64,000 nt of DNA from Bacilli bacterium. Lineage in GTDB: Bacteria; Bacillota_I; Bacilli_A; RFN20; CAG-826. The DNA lies in assembly GCA_022653695.1 (NCBI GenBank), contig JALCSW010000001.1, positions 173,034-237,033 of the forward strand, in the 5' to 3' direction. Within the stretch, counting starts at the first letter, position 1, and each line of letters opens with the position of its first letter. Position numbers and translations under genes: made by a program. This document shows positions 1-8,763 of the stretch, piece after piece. The notes beneath the pieces are model-generated. The model saw only the letters and a program-made list of their open reading frames with translations, was not told where the DNA came from and ran no database searches.

Positions 1-1
1 T

Positions 2-376
2 GTCGCGACCTACATCGGTTTTTCGGGCGGAAAATCGAGCACGACCCTGACTTCCGACCCCACCGAGCAAGACGATGGGAGTTACCTCGTCGTTTTCTAC
101 CTTTATCCTTTGACATACGACATCAATTCCGACGTCAATGGCCGCTGCGCGGTTTCCTTCACCCCTTGGTACACGGATATGACTTCCTCGGCAACGCTGG
201 AGAACAAGTTCGACGCCGCCTTTTCCTACAAAGCCGGCGGAACCGATTCGGACGGAATCAAGGAAGCGAACTCGCTTGAAGCCAGTTTCGTCGTCGAATC
301 GGAAAAAGCCCTTTCAGCCCTCAGCGTCATCTCGAATCTGACTTTCGCCGATATATCCGGATCGGTCCAAGGCTAA
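2..376 (+). CDS. C-terminal fragment of an unidentified protein
   Basis: An open frame enters from the left window edge and ends with TAA at 374-376, giving about 124 residues of a longer protein whose start lies outside. The peptide is rich in Ser, Thr, Asp and Gly and has no membrane segment, which would fit an extracellular or envelope protein, but I recognise no family. A terminator follows at 425-451, so this is the last gene of its transcript. Confidence 0.6.
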   Translation, partial: VATYIGFSGGKSSTTLTSDPTEQDDGSYLVVFYLYPLTYDINSDVNGRCAVSFTPWYTDMTSSATLENKFDAAFSYKAGGTDSDGIKEANSLEASFVVESEKALSALSVISNLTFADISGSVQG

Positions 377-424
377 TCAAGCCAAATAAAGAACGTAAGA
401 AACGCTGATTTTTTCCCACGATCG

Positions 425-452
425 AAAAGCCGGTTTCGTTGCCGGCTTTTTA
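425..452 (+). terminator. Rho-independent terminator, possibly bidirectional
   Basis: Nine-base stem (AAAAGCCGG with CCGGCTTTT) with an 8-nt loop and a run of five T on the plus strand. It sits between two convergent transcripts and has a four-T run on the minus strand, so it could serve both the fragment on the left and the amino acid transporter operon on the right. Confidence 0.75.
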
Positions 453-489
453 TTGATGTGGATTGATGACGGGGAAATCCGCTGCGCCT

Positions 490-1260
490 TCACAGGACGG
501 CATCGATGAAATCCTTGGTCCTTTGGTTTTGAGGATGGGAGAAAAGATCCGCCGGTTTGCCTTTCTCGACGACGTGGCCGCCATCCATGAAGATGACCTC
601 GTCGGCGACGTCGCGGGCAAAGGCCATCTCATGAGTCACGATAATCATCGAAATTCCGGTTTCAGCCAAGGACTTGATCACCCCTAGAACTCCCTTGACC
701 ATCTCCGGGTCGAGCGCGCTTGTGGGTTCGTCAAGCAAAATGACGTCCGGATCGTTGGCGAGAGCCCTCGCGATGGCAACGCGCTGCTTCTGGCCGCCGG
801 ACAGTTTGATTGGATACTCGTTAGCTTTTTCCTTGACCCCGACTTGGGCTAGAAGAGCCAATCCTTTTTCCTTGGCTTGTTCCTTAGGCATTTTCTTAAG
901 ATCGATCAGCGACAGGATCACGTTATCGAGAACGGTGTAGTTGTTGAACAAATTGAAAGATTGAAAGACCATGGCCATTTTTGAGCGCGCGGCGCATAGC
1001 TCTTTTGGCCCAAGAAGAATCGCCGGCTTCCCTTTGGCGTTGAGCCCGAAAACCTTTTTTCCTTCGAATATCACTTCGCCCGAAGTCGGGGTTTCCAGCA
1101 GATTGAGGCAACGGAGGAACGTCGATTTGCCGGACCCGGAAGGGCCGATGATGGCGTAGACGCCGTTCCGCTCGAAGGAAAGGTCGATGCCATCGAGGAC
1201 GATAAGGTCCTTAAATGACTTATGGAGGCCCTTAACCTCTATGATGCTATCGAGTGGCAT
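490..1260 (-). CDS. Polar amino acid ABC transporter, ATP-binding protein
   Basis: 256 residues, the usual length for GlnQ/HisP-family ATPases that power uptake of polar amino acids at the inner face of the membrane. Visible motifs are Walker [10 protein letters not shown] (about residues 39-47), the Q-loop FQSF, the ABC signature LSGGQ (153-157) and Walker [13 protein letters not shown]. The start overlaps the permease gene stop by 14 bases, so the two are probably translationally coupled. It is the last gene of a binding protein-permease-ATPase operon that starts behind a T-box leader. The exact substrate cannot be read from the ATPase. Confidence 0.93.
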   Translation of the reverse strand: MPLDSIIEVKGLHKSFKDLIVLDGIDLSFERNGVYAIIGPSGSGKSTFLRCLNLLETPTSGEVIFEGKKVFGLNAKGKPAILLGPKELCAARSKMAMVFQSFNLFNNYTVLDNVILSLIDLKKMPKEQAKEKGLALLAQVGVKEKANEYPIKLSGGQKQRVAIARALANDPDVILLDEPTSALDPEMVKGVLGVIKSLAETGISMIIVTHEMAFARDVADEVIFMDGGHVVEKGKPADLFSHPQNQRTKDFIDAVL

Positions 1261-1924
1261 AAACGTTGAACCTCTTTTCCAGCAAATTGATGAGTTTGCT
1301 TAACGTGAAAGTTATGGCGAAATAGAGGCCGGCGGCCAGAATCAGGGTCTCGAAGACCTTCAGCGTGTTGGCCTTGACGATGTTAGCGACGCCCGTGATG
1401 TCGTAAATCCCGAGGACCGAAACGATCGAGGACTCCTTCACGACCGTGATGAACTCCCCGCCGATGGAAGGGAGGATGTTCCGGAAAGCCTGCGGGAAGA
1501 TGATCTTCCGCATGGTATACCGATACGAAAAGCCCATCGATGTCGCGGCCTCGAACTGGCCAACGTCGACGGCTTGGACCCCCGAGCGGTATATCTCGGC
1601 GGAATAGGCGGTCGAATTGAGGCCGAGGGCGATTATCCCGGAAACGGTGAAATCGATGGTTATGGAGCGCATGAAAATCGTTTGGAGCAGCATCGGGATG
1701 CCAAAAGCGAAGATATAGAGCTGAATTAAGGTTGGCGTTCCGCGAACGACCGAAATGTAGGCTTTGGCAGGCATATTCAGCCACTTATGACGCGACATGC
1801 GGGCTAAGCACATCAAAAACCCTAAAGTCGCGCCGATAAAAATGGAGGCGGCCGAGAGGCCGATCGTCATGCCGACTCCATACAAAAACTGGTTGAAATA
1901 CCTGAAAACCGGACCGAAATCCAT
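1247..1924 (-). CDS. Polar amino acid ABC transporter, permease (HisM/GlnP type)
   Basis: 225-residue membrane protein with several hydrophobic segments. It carries the EAA loop typical of amino acid permeases ([20 protein letters not shown], about residues 140-160) that contacts the ATPase, and an N-terminal [12 protein letters not shown] stretch characteristic of the HisM/GlnP family. It ends with TAG and overlaps the ATPase start. Its ATG lies at the stop of the binding-protein gene, which indicates tight operon packing. It probably works as a homodimer, since only one permease gene is present. Confidence 0.93.
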   Translation of the reverse strand: MDFGPVFRYFNQFLYGVGMTIGLSAASIFIGATLGFLMCLARMSRHKWLNMPAKAYISVVRGTPTLIQLYIFAFGIPMLLQTIFMRSITIDFTVSGIIALGLNSTAYSAEIYRSGVQAVDVGQFEAATSMGFSYRYTMRKIIFPQAFRNILPSIGGEFITVVKESSIVSVLGIYDITGVANIVKANTLKVFETLILAAGLYFAITFTLSKLINLLEKRFNVYATR

Positions 1925-2730
1925 CAGTTGCTAGCGGCCGTGGCGACCGCGTCCTCGTACATGGTCTCCAAAGCCCCGCTGGCTTTGTTGACCGCGATGA
2001 CTTTGTTGACGAGGCCGATGAGATCGCTTTCTCCGAGGTTGGTCGCGATGCCGTATCCGCCATCGTCATTGAAATCGAGGCTATCGATGAGGGCTAAACC
2101 GCTGTTTTTGCCGACGATGTTCTCCCCGACCGCGTCCTCGACCATCAAAGCGCCGATGTTCCCGGTCTTAAGCATCGTGATGAGGGAATCCAGCGCGGCG
2201 ACGGTGACGACGCTGCCGCTGTAGTCGGCGGCTTTGTCGGCCTGAATGGTTCCGAGTTGGGCTCCGATGGTCAGGCTAGCCAAATCGTCGACGTTGCCTA
2301 TCGTGACCCCTGATTTGACGACAAGAACCGTCTGGGCTTGATAATACACATCGGAGAAAAGCACGCTTTTGGCCCGTTCGGCATTGATTGAGAAGGCGGC
2401 GGCGATGAGGTCGATCTGATTGGTGGTCATCGAGCCAAGCAGGGAATCGAATTCCATGTTCTTGACGACGAGGTTGAGCGCGATGCCATACTCCGATTCG
2501 ATCTCACTGGCGATAAGCCCGCAAAAATCGATGTCGAAACCGACCGGCTCGTTCGTCGAGGAACTGACGTACTCAAACGGTGGGTACTCAGCGTTCGTGC
2601 CGATGACCAAGGTTTTGCTGCTGAGAATCTCATCAAGAGAACCGCCGTGGGCGGTCACGGTCGAGCAACTCGTCGCGAAAGTCATGGCTCCGACTAGAAG
2701 AAGAGCGGCGGAAACTGACGTGCGTTTCAT
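1924..2730 (-). CDS. Amino acid ABC transporter substrate-binding lipoprotein
   Basis: 268 residues with a type II signal peptide: positively charged MKR, a hydrophobic core and an ATSC lipobox with the lipidated Cys near residue 22. The mature part is a family-3 solute-binding protein, shown by VIGTNAEYPPFEY, GFDIDFCGLIASEI, NQIDLIAAAFSIN and VVKSGVTIGNVDDL. This protein captures the amino acid outside the cell and delivers it to the downstream permease. A plausible ribosome site (AAGGAGG) lies just upstream. As the first gene of the operon it is the direct target of the T-box leader. A specific substrate cannot be assigned; Gln, Asn, Arg, His and Cys transporters share this fold. Confidence 0.93.
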   Translation of the reverse strand: MKRTSVSAALLLVGAMTFATSCSTVTAHGGSLDEILSSKTLVIGTNAEYPPFEYVSSSTNEPVGFDIDFCGLIASEIESEYGIALNLVVKNMEFDSLLGSMTTNQIDLIAAAFSINAERAKSVLFSDVYYQAQTVLVVKSGVTIGNVDDLASLTIGAQLGTIQADKAADYSGSVVTVAALDSLITMLKTGNIGALMVEDAVGENIVGKNSGLALIDSLDFNDDGGYGIATNLGESDLIGLVNKVIAVNKASGALETMYEDAVATAASN

Positions 2731-2778
2731 AATTTTTACCTCCTTGTTGGCAGTTATGAAACAGTTTGCCGAAGGATA

Positions 2779-3040
2779 AGAAAAATCCTTAGGCGTAAGA
2801 GCCTAAGGACGCTTCGATGCGTGGTGCCACCTTAGTTTGCCGGCTTTTCGCAAAACCAGCCTCGCCGAGTACCTATCGATACCCGCTCGCGCTAAACGGG
2901 CGAACCCGTCATCCCATACTATCGAGTTCAGGGATGCAGCTCCAGGATGCGTTCATAACCCGCTCCGCGCCGCATTTCCACCGTCAGCGGCTCACTATGG
3001 CTAGCTTGGGCTACTACTTCTTCCCTTCTTGGCTTTATGC
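2779..3040 (-). promoter_or_regulatory. T-box leader (tRNA-sensing riboswitch)
   Basis: On the minus strand the conserved T-box core AAGGTGGCACCACG lies at about 2821-2834. It is followed by a strong terminator (TCCTTAGGC / GCCTAAGGA, 2786-2809) and a run of T, just ahead of the binding-protein gene. The leader begins with a GAAGTAGTAG loop-E-like stretch and can form a Stem I by pairing TAGCCC with GGGTTA. The UGGC bulge predicts a tRNA with discriminator G. The 3' side of the apparent specifier loop reads TGAACGCA, in which AAC (Asn, whose tRNA usually has G73) is my best guess. Arg CGC is a weaker alternative. The leader should allow transcription when that tRNA is uncharged. Confidence 0.85.
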
Positions 3041-3044
3041 ACGA

Positions 3045-3072
3045 ATGATAGCCCCAAAAAACGGCATGTCAA
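3045..3072 (-). promoter_or_regulatory. Promoter of the T-box/amino acid transporter operon
   Basis: Consensus -35 TTGACA (3067-3072), a 16-nt spacer and a -10-like TATCAT (3045-3050). Transcription would start near 3038, at the 5' end of the T-box leader. Confidence 0.6.
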
Positions 3073-3214
3073 TCAGTTTCTTTCGATTCCCCACGAACGG
3101 GGCCGCCTCTATCAAAGGGTTGGTTAGGGATGGGAAAACCGGTTGGCCATAATGGCGATCGCATTTAAAATAGGCGGAACGAGATCTTCCAACAACAACC
3201 GAAAAGACGGGAGA

Positions 3215-3232
3215 CCGTTCGCCAAAGAACGG
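3215..3232 (-). terminator. Weak hairpin downstream of the OpuC-type operon
   Basis: CCGTTC / GAACGG hairpin about 10 nt after the permease/binding-protein stop on the minus strand. The T-rich tract (GTCTTTT) starts some bases later, so this is a poor intrinsic terminator and the call is tentative. Confidence 0.3.
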
Positions 3233-3241
3233 CCAGCGAAG

Positions 3242-4822
3242 TTATATCAGCCCCGAGGAAAGCAGGAAGTCGTGGGCGACGGCTTCCGGGGTCTTCTGCT
3301 CCTCGTCAACCTCGTAGTTAAGCTCCTGCATGACTTCGTCCGTCAGGCAATCGCCGAGAGTCCGTAGAAGACCTTCAAGCTCAGGATGCTTGCCATACGC
3401 CTCCTCCCTCATGAGGGGCATGGCGTAGTAAGGAGGGAAGAAACGCCTATCATCCTCCAAGACCGTCAAATCGTATTTCTTCAAAAGACCGTCGGTCGAA
3501 AAGGCATCGATAATGTCGACGTCCCCGTTGGCGAGGGCGAGGTAGCGGAGCGCGCCGTCCTGATTCGAGACGCTGCCGATATGGAAGCCATATGTCGCTT
3601 CGACGCCCGCAAGGCCGTCCTCGCGATTGCTGAACTCGAAAGTGAAACCGCCTTTGAGGCTGGAGGCGCAAGCGACCAAATCCGATATTTTCGACAAGCC
3701 GTACTGCTCGGCGGTGTCCTGCCGGACGGCGAAGCAATAGGTGTTGTTGAAGGCCGTCTGCGACAGCATCTCGATGCCGTACTGCTCCTTCAGCTCCTCC
3801 TTGGAGGTTTCATAAACCTTCTCCACGTCGGAAATCGGATCGTGCCCAAGCAAATTGACGTAAGCCGTGCCGGAATAATCGTAATAGAAGTCAAGCTCGT
3901 CGTTTTGAAGGGCCTCGAAGCACACTTTCGTGCCGCCCAAACCGAACTTCCTCTCCACCTTCAGGTCCGTTTTGTCCTCGATGTATTCCGCGGCCAGGTT
4001 GCCAATGACCTTCTGCTCCGTGAAATCCTTGCTCCCTATCGTGAGATCGTAGGATCCCGCGACGGCCTTCTTGATCGGGCTGAAGGCGAGGGCGGCCACG
4101 ATAAGGACGGTGGAAACGCCCAAGAGGACGCGCTCGTTGACGCGAATGAACCTCTCGCTGAAGAGCGGTTTGCGGTTCGTTGCCTTGGCTTTCTGGAAGC
4201 TTTTCGGCGTGACGAGCTTCTCGACGAGGCCCAAGATGAAGTCGACGAACAAGGCCAAAAGGCAGGCCGGGATGGCGCCGGCGAGGATTTGGTTGGTGTT
4301 GACGGACTGAATGCCCGAAAAGACCAGATACCCCAAACCGCCCGCGCCGATATAGGCGGCGATGGTCATGAGGCCGACCGCCGTGACGGAAGCGATGCGG
4401 ACGCCGCCCATGATGACCGGAAGGGCCAAAGGTATCTGGATTTTGAAAAGAACCTGAGCCTTGTTGAGGCCAATCCCTTTCGCGGCCTCCAGCGTATCGG
4501 GCGTGACGTTGCTGATGCCGATATAGGTGTTTTTGATGATCGGAAGCAACGAATAGAGAACCACCGCGAATACGGCGGGCACGACCCCTATGCCCATTAA
4601 AGGGATAAGAAAGCCCAAAAGGGCCAAGGACGGGATCGCCTGAATGACGTTAGCCACGGCCAATACCGGTTTGCTCGTCTTCGAGAACCGCGCGATGAGG
4701 ATGCCAAGTGGCACCCCGATCGCGATGGCGAACAGCACCGCGACGATCGTCAGTTCGATATGCTCGACGAGGAGGGAGAAAATCTCGCTGATGTTTTGGG
4801 CGAAATACTCAAAGAAATTCAT
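3242..4822 (-). CDS. OpuC/ProW-type osmolyte ABC transporter, fused permease and substrate-binding protein
   Basis: 526 residues. The first ~210 are a ProW/OpuCB-like permease with several membrane spans and the EAA-type loop (DTLEAAKGIGLNKAQVLFKI). After a linker and a further hydrophobic segment near residue 240, the rest is an OpuCC/OsmF-like binding domain beginning at LTIGSKDFTEQKVIGNL. The family imports glycine betaine, carnitine or choline during osmotic stress. Fusion of permease and binding domains is known in this family, so the binding domain stays tethered outside. The ATPase gene lies 3 bases upstream in the same operon. Substrate choice among quaternary amines is not resolved. 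Confidence 0.92.
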   Translation of the reverse strand: MNFFEYFAQNISEIFSLLVEHIELTIVAVLFAIAIGVPLGILIARFSKTSKPVLAVANVIQAIPSLALLGFLIPLMGIGVVPAVFAVVLYSLLPIIKNTYIGISNVTPDTLEAAKGIGLNKAQVLFKIQIPLALPVIMGGVRIASVTAVGLMTIAAYIGAGGLGYLVFSGIQSVNTNQILAGAIPACLLALFVDFILGLVEKLVTPKSFQKAKATNRKPLFSERFIRVNERVLLGVSTVLIVAALAFSPIKKAVAGSYDLTIGSKDFTEQKVIGNLAAEYIEDKTDLKVERKFGLGGTKVCFEALQNDELDFYYDYSGTAYVNLLGHDPISDVEKVYETSKEELKEQYGIEMLSQTAFNNTYCFAVRQDTAEQYGLSKISDLVACASSLKGGFTFEFSNREDGLAGVEATYGFHIGSVSNQDGALRYLALANGDVDIIDAFSTDGLLKKYDLTVLEDDRRFFPPYYAMPLMREEAYGKHPELEGLLRTLGDCLTDEVMQELNYEVDEEQKTPEAVAHDFLLSSGLI

Positions 4823-4824
4823 GA

Positions 4825-5972
4825 TCAGTCATCCTCCTCTTCCCCATCGGGATCGTGCGTGGCGTACTGGGCGCTCAGGATGCTCACAAGACCGCTGCGG
4901 GTCAAAAGCCCTTTCAGAACGCCGTCCTTCCCCACGACGGGTAAGGAACTCCGATGATGGTCGTTCATGATCTCCAGAACTTTCAGGATCTTGTCATCCT
5001 CATCCAAGATGTGCTTGCTTTTGTGCATCAACGCGGAGGCCGGAAGCGTGTCGTCGGAGATGCCGCGCATATGGCTGGCCTTCACGATGCCGAGATAGCG
5101 ATGCGTGGAGGGTTCCACCACCAAAAGCGAGTCGACCCGCTTGTGCATCATGAGACTCAGGCATTTGAAGCCAGGGGTGCTGGGATCGATGCAAATGGGG
5201 TCTTTGATCATGACATCCTTCACCTTGATGTATTCCGGCGAAGACCAAAGGCGGTTCTCGCCGACGAAAGAGGAAGCGAATTCGTTGGCCGGATGGCGGA
5301 GTATTTCCTCCGGGGTTCCGTACTGGGAGATCCTCCCATCTCGCAAAAGGCAGATTTTGTCCGCCAACTTGATGGCCTCATCCATGTCGTGGGTGACGAA
5401 GATGATGGTCTTCTTGACTTTGCTTTGCAACTCCAGCATCTGATTCTGAAGATCGGAGCGGGTGATGGGATCCAAAGCCGAAAAGGGCTCGTCCATCAAA
5501 ATGATTTTGGGGTCGTTGGCAAAAGCGCGCGCGCGATGCCGACGCGCTGCTTTTGACCGCCGGAGAGCTCGCTGGGGTAACGGGAAGCGTAGGATTTCTC
5601 GAGACCGACCATCTCCAAAAGGCCCATGACTTTCTCATGCAGCCACCGCTTATCCCCCTTCTTTTCCAACGCCGGGATAATCTGAATGTTCTGCTCCACC
5701 GTCATGTGAGGGAAAAGGCCCATGGACTGTATGACGTAGCCGATGCCTCGCCTCAATTCGACCTCGTTCATGTCGGCGATGTTCTTGCCGTCGATCAGGA
5801 TCTCGCCCGAGGTCGGCTCGATGAGACGGTTGATCATGCGAATCGTCGTGGTCTTGCCACAGCCGGACTCGCCGATAAGAACCATGAACTCGCCATCGCT
5901 GACGGTCAAAGAAATGTCATCGATGACGAGATGGTTCTTGAATAGTTTTTTTAGATGCCTGATTTCTATCAT
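4825..5972 (-). pseudogene. Osmolyte ABC transporter ATPase (OpuCA-like) with CBS domains, frameshifted
   Basis: Two overlapping frames together encode a complete ~380-residue OpuCA-like ATPase. The N-terminal part (5496-5972) has Walker A GESGCGKTT and the signature [14 protein letters not shown]. The C-terminal part (4825-5499) resumes with Walker B (MDEPFSALDP), the H-loop and two CBS domains that in this family sense ionic strength. The frames meet at a GC-dinucleotide tract (5525-5535). Deleting one GC restores the expected reading RVGIARAFANDP. It could be a real inactivating slip, a phase-variable tract or an assembly error. The gene is followed directly by its permease/binding-protein partner. 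A good ribosome site (AAGGAG) precedes the start at 5972. Confidence 0.88.
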
Positions 5973-6327
5973 ATGTGACTTTCTCCTTCCCGATGCGCTT
6001 TAATAACAAAAAAGGCCCTTTGAAGAGGAATCGGCCGGCAAATAATGCAAATAAAGATTAAAGACAGCTGAACTCTATGCGCGAAAGGCTATATTGCCAA
6101 AGCGTAGTGAAGGCCGCGGTAAGCGGCTCTTCAAGGCGTGTCCCGATTCTCATCGACCACAAGACAAGGATAAAGGCCGAAATCCTTTTTGTCAAACGAC
6201 GGGAAAATCAAGACGGCGTCAAGCGAACTCACGAAAATGCAGATAAAAACGGCATGGGGGCCGAAAGAGACGAACAAACGATTCACGATGGGTTCCGTTT
6301 CCATGGAAAGCCGATATAAAAAACCGA
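5973..6327. other. Gene-poor interval between OpuCA-like and GrpB-like genes
   Basis: About 355 bases that hold the ribosome site of the OpuCA-like gene at their left end. The only open frame (66 codons, minus strand, 6131-6331) lacks a family signature and a clear ribosome site, so I do not call it. Confidence 0.4.
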
Positions 6328-6894
6328 TCAATACCTTCCTTGGTATTTCTTTTTGCCCAGCGCGGTCGTTCTTGCCACGAATCCGCCCTTCGCGTCGGTG
6401 TATCCGTCCCTGTCGTGCTCAAAACGGTGCCACAAAGACAGTTTTAGTTTTTCGTATTCCTTCGCTTTCTTTGGCTCGCCGTTCAGATAATCTCGGAAAT
6501 AGAGTTCGTCGTTGTCCCCGAAAACCCTTAGGTGCAAGTGAAAAACCTTATCCGCGAAACCGTCTTTCGTATACCCTTTGTTGAAATCTTTTCGGCCACT
6601 GCTTTCCGCCATGCAAAGATACCCATGGGCAAGAAGAACGTCTTTGACACGATCCATCGAAACGGAAGAAGGGATTTCCACAAGAATGTCGACGATCGGT
6701 TTCGCCCATATCTTTTTTATGGCGGTGCTGCCGATGTGGCTGATCCGAATCGCTTCCATGGATGGCAAAAAAGAAAGCAGGTTCTTCCTCTCGCCCTCGT
6801 ATTGCCCCTTCCAATTCGGATTCGGCGGGACAAGGAAAATCGGAAACAGATCCCACAGTTCCTTCAAAGTCATTTCGGATAGCTCTTTTTTCAT
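6328..6894 (-). CDS. GrpB family protein (UPF0157 nucleotidyltransferase-like)
   Basis: 188 residues from the ATG at 6894, chosen because a GAGGA ribosome site lies just upstream and the family homology begins here. The open frame extends further up to 7131 but that part is unconvincing. Recognisable features are HIGSTAI (about residue 50) and KPIVDILVEI, the conserved core of GrpB proteins, which have a nucleotidyltransferase fold. The FHLHLRVFG segment and a C-terminal KLWHRFEHDRDGYTDAK-like stretch also fit. The cellular role of the family is poorly known. It stands alone without an obvious operon. Confidence 0.82.
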   Translation of the reverse strand: MKKELSEMTLKELWDLFPIFLVPPNPNWKGQYEGERKNLLSFLPSMEAIRISHIGSTAIKKIWAKPIVDILVEIPSSVSMDRVKDVLLAHGYLCMAESSGRKDFNKGYTKDGFADKVFHLHLRVFGDNDELYFRDYLNGEPKKAKEYEKLKLSLWHRFEHDRDGYTDAKGGFVARTTALGKKKYQGRY

Positions 6895-7276
6895 TCGGAA
6901 TCCTCGCTGTTGACGATCGATCGGGGGGACGTTGCCTTCTTCCCGCGTTTCATTCGCCGATTGATATATAAAGGCCGCTTCCTCAAAATCCGCGGTTAGG
7001 AGGCGTCTGAACTCCGCCGCAACAGACAAACGGGCACGAGACCATTTTACAGCGTTTTTCCTTCTACGAAGAAATGGCGTATGGGGATCCACGTTGTTTC
7101 TCTCATGGCCGTCTTGTGGCTCTCCTTTCAAAAACAGAATTCAGAACGAAACCCATAACGGCTCTCTCTTCTTGCGAATAAATCCCGATTTCAAAGGACG
7201 AAGGAAACATAAAAGTGTCTCTTTTTGGTTGATTTGCGCTTCTTTCGTCATAGATTACTAGTAAGGAGATTCCCAT
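6895..7276. other. Intergenic region between divergent GrpB-like and M20 peptidase genes
   Basis: About 380 bases of divergent upstream sequence. The minus-strand frame that extends the GrpB-like gene lacks start signals. I see no RNA gene or repeat here. The right end carries the AAGGAG ribosome site for the peptidase. Confidence 0.4.
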
Positions 7277-8698
7277 ATGATCACTCTTTTCATCGTCTGC
7301 CTCATCCGCGCCTTCCTCTTCAAGCCCAAGAAACAGCGGACCGGGCCGATCGAAAAAGTCCGACTCGACAAAGAAAAAGCGGTCGAGGACCTTCAGGCCC
7401 TCATCCGTTGCAAAACCGTGTCCCATCGCGACATGAAGGATGATGACGAGGGGGAATTCGAGAAGTTGGAGAAAACGCTTCAAAGCAACTATCCTAACGT
7501 TTTTAAATCCGCCGAGTTCAAGAAACTGGGAAAAAGGGAGATCATGCTTCGCCTTCTTGGGAAAAGCGGCGACAGAAGCCATGCCTCCGTTCTGATGGCC
7601 CATTACGACGTCGTGGACGTGGAGGAAAAGAACTGGAAGGAAGAGGCTTTCGCGGGGGTTAGGAAAAACGGCGAACTATGGGGTCGGGGGACCATCGACA
7701 CCAAAGGGACCCTCAACGGGGTCCTGTGCGCGGCCGATCAGCTTCTGTCTCAGGGCTGGGTCCCCGAAAACGACATGTTTTTCTGCTTTTCGGGAAACGA
7801 GGAAGTCGCCGGGGACGGGGCCGAATCGGCGGTTCGGTTCTTCGTGGACAACAAAATAGAGCCGATCGTCGTCCTCGATGAGGGCGGAGGCCTCGTGAAC
7901 GGCATCTTCCCGGGCGTCGATAACGACACCGCGGTTATCGGAACGACCGAAAAGGGCGGGCTTTCGCTGGAGTTCCATATCGATGGGGAGGGAGGGCACG
8001 CCTCCGCGCCCGCCCCGCACACCCCGGTCGGGGAACTGGCCAAGTTGGCCGTCGAGATCGAAAGGCGGCCCTTCCCTTTCCGCCTTACCAAGGCGACCCG
8101 CGAAATGTTCGACGTCCTGGGCCGCCACTCCTCCTTCAAATACCGGATCGTCTTCGCGAACCTGTGGCTGTTTTGGCCCCTTCTGAATTCGTTTGCGAAG
8201 AAAAAGGGAGGCCAAATGAACGCCGTGGTCCGCACGACGGGCGCGCTTACCATGATGCAAGGGTCGCCCGTGTCGAACGTCGTTCCCTCGAGGGCGATGA
8301 TCGGCATGAACCTTCGGCTTCTCCCTGGGGAGACGATAGAACGGGTCAAGGCCAAATACGAGAGGATGCTGCGGAAACTCCGGATAAACGCCTCGATGGC
8401 CTCGCCTTACGGATGGGAGGCCTCAAACATATCCTCAACCGAAACGGAATCGTATCGGAAAGTGTCGAAGGCCATCGAGGACACGTGGGGGCGGGAAACG
8501 ATCGTCGCCCCCTTCGTTATGACGGCCTGCGCCGACGCCCGGTTCTGGAGCCGGATCAGCGACAAGGTTTATCGCTTTTCGGCCATGCGTTTGCGAAGCG
8601 ACCAATTGCGGATGATCCATGGCGACAACGAACGCCTGAAGGAAGAGCAAATCGCCGAAACGGTCGAGTTCTACTACAGGCTCGAGCGATCCTTATAG
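7277..8698 (+). CDS. M20 family metallopeptidase with N-terminal membrane segment
   Basis: 473 residues, preceded by an AAGGAG ribosome site. A short N-terminal hydrophobic stretch (ITLFIVCLIRAFLF) could anchor the protein. The M20 dinuclear zinc signature is visible: MAHYDVVDV (first metal-binding His/Asp), GRGTIDTKG (bridging Asp), and SGNEEVAGDGAE (catalytic Glu pair). A dimerisation/lid domain follows (GGLSLEFHIDGEGGHASAPA). These features resemble the PM20D1/carboxypeptidase-S branch, which cleaves or forms N-acyl amino acids and dipeptides. The precise substrate is unknown. It stands alone, with the next gene convergent. Confidence 0.9.
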   Translation: MITLFIVCLIRAFLFKPKKQRTGPIEKVRLDKEKAVEDLQALIRCKTVSHRDMKDDDEGEFEKLEKTLQSNYPNVFKSAEFKKLGKREIMLRLLGKSGDRSHASVLMAHYDVVDVEEKNWKEEAFAGVRKNGELWGRGTIDTKGTLNGVLCAADQLLSQGWVPENDMFFCFSGNEEVAGDGAESAVRFFVDNKIEPIVVLDEGGGLVNGIFPGVDNDTAVIGTTEKGGLSLEFHIDGEGGHASAPAPHTPVGELAKLAVEIERRPFPFRLTKATREMFDVLGRHSSFKYRIVFANLWLFWPLLNSFAKKKGGQMNAVVRTTGALTMMQGSPVSNVVPSRAMIGMNLRLLPGETIERVKAKYERMLRKLRINASMASPYGWEASNISSTETESYRKVSKAIEDTWGRETIVAPFVMTACADARFWSRISDKVYRFSAMRLRSDQLRMIHGDNERLKEEQIAETVEFYYRLERSL

Positions 8699-8763
8699 GA
8701 TGTTCTTTAAAAGCAAAAAATAAATAAGGAAACCAACATCGCGGTGACCTGAAAAAGCGATAC

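Noticed and set aside
3386..4600. Long plus-strand frame (404 codons) opposite the OpuC-type permease/binding protein
   Set aside because: It is the antisense shadow of a clearly recognisable transporter gene, lacks a ribosome site, and has an Arg/Asp/Gly-rich composition typical of reverse-strand frames.
6131..6331. 66-codon minus-strand frame downstream of the GrpB-like gene
   Set aside because: No ribosome site, no family and no conserved pattern visible.
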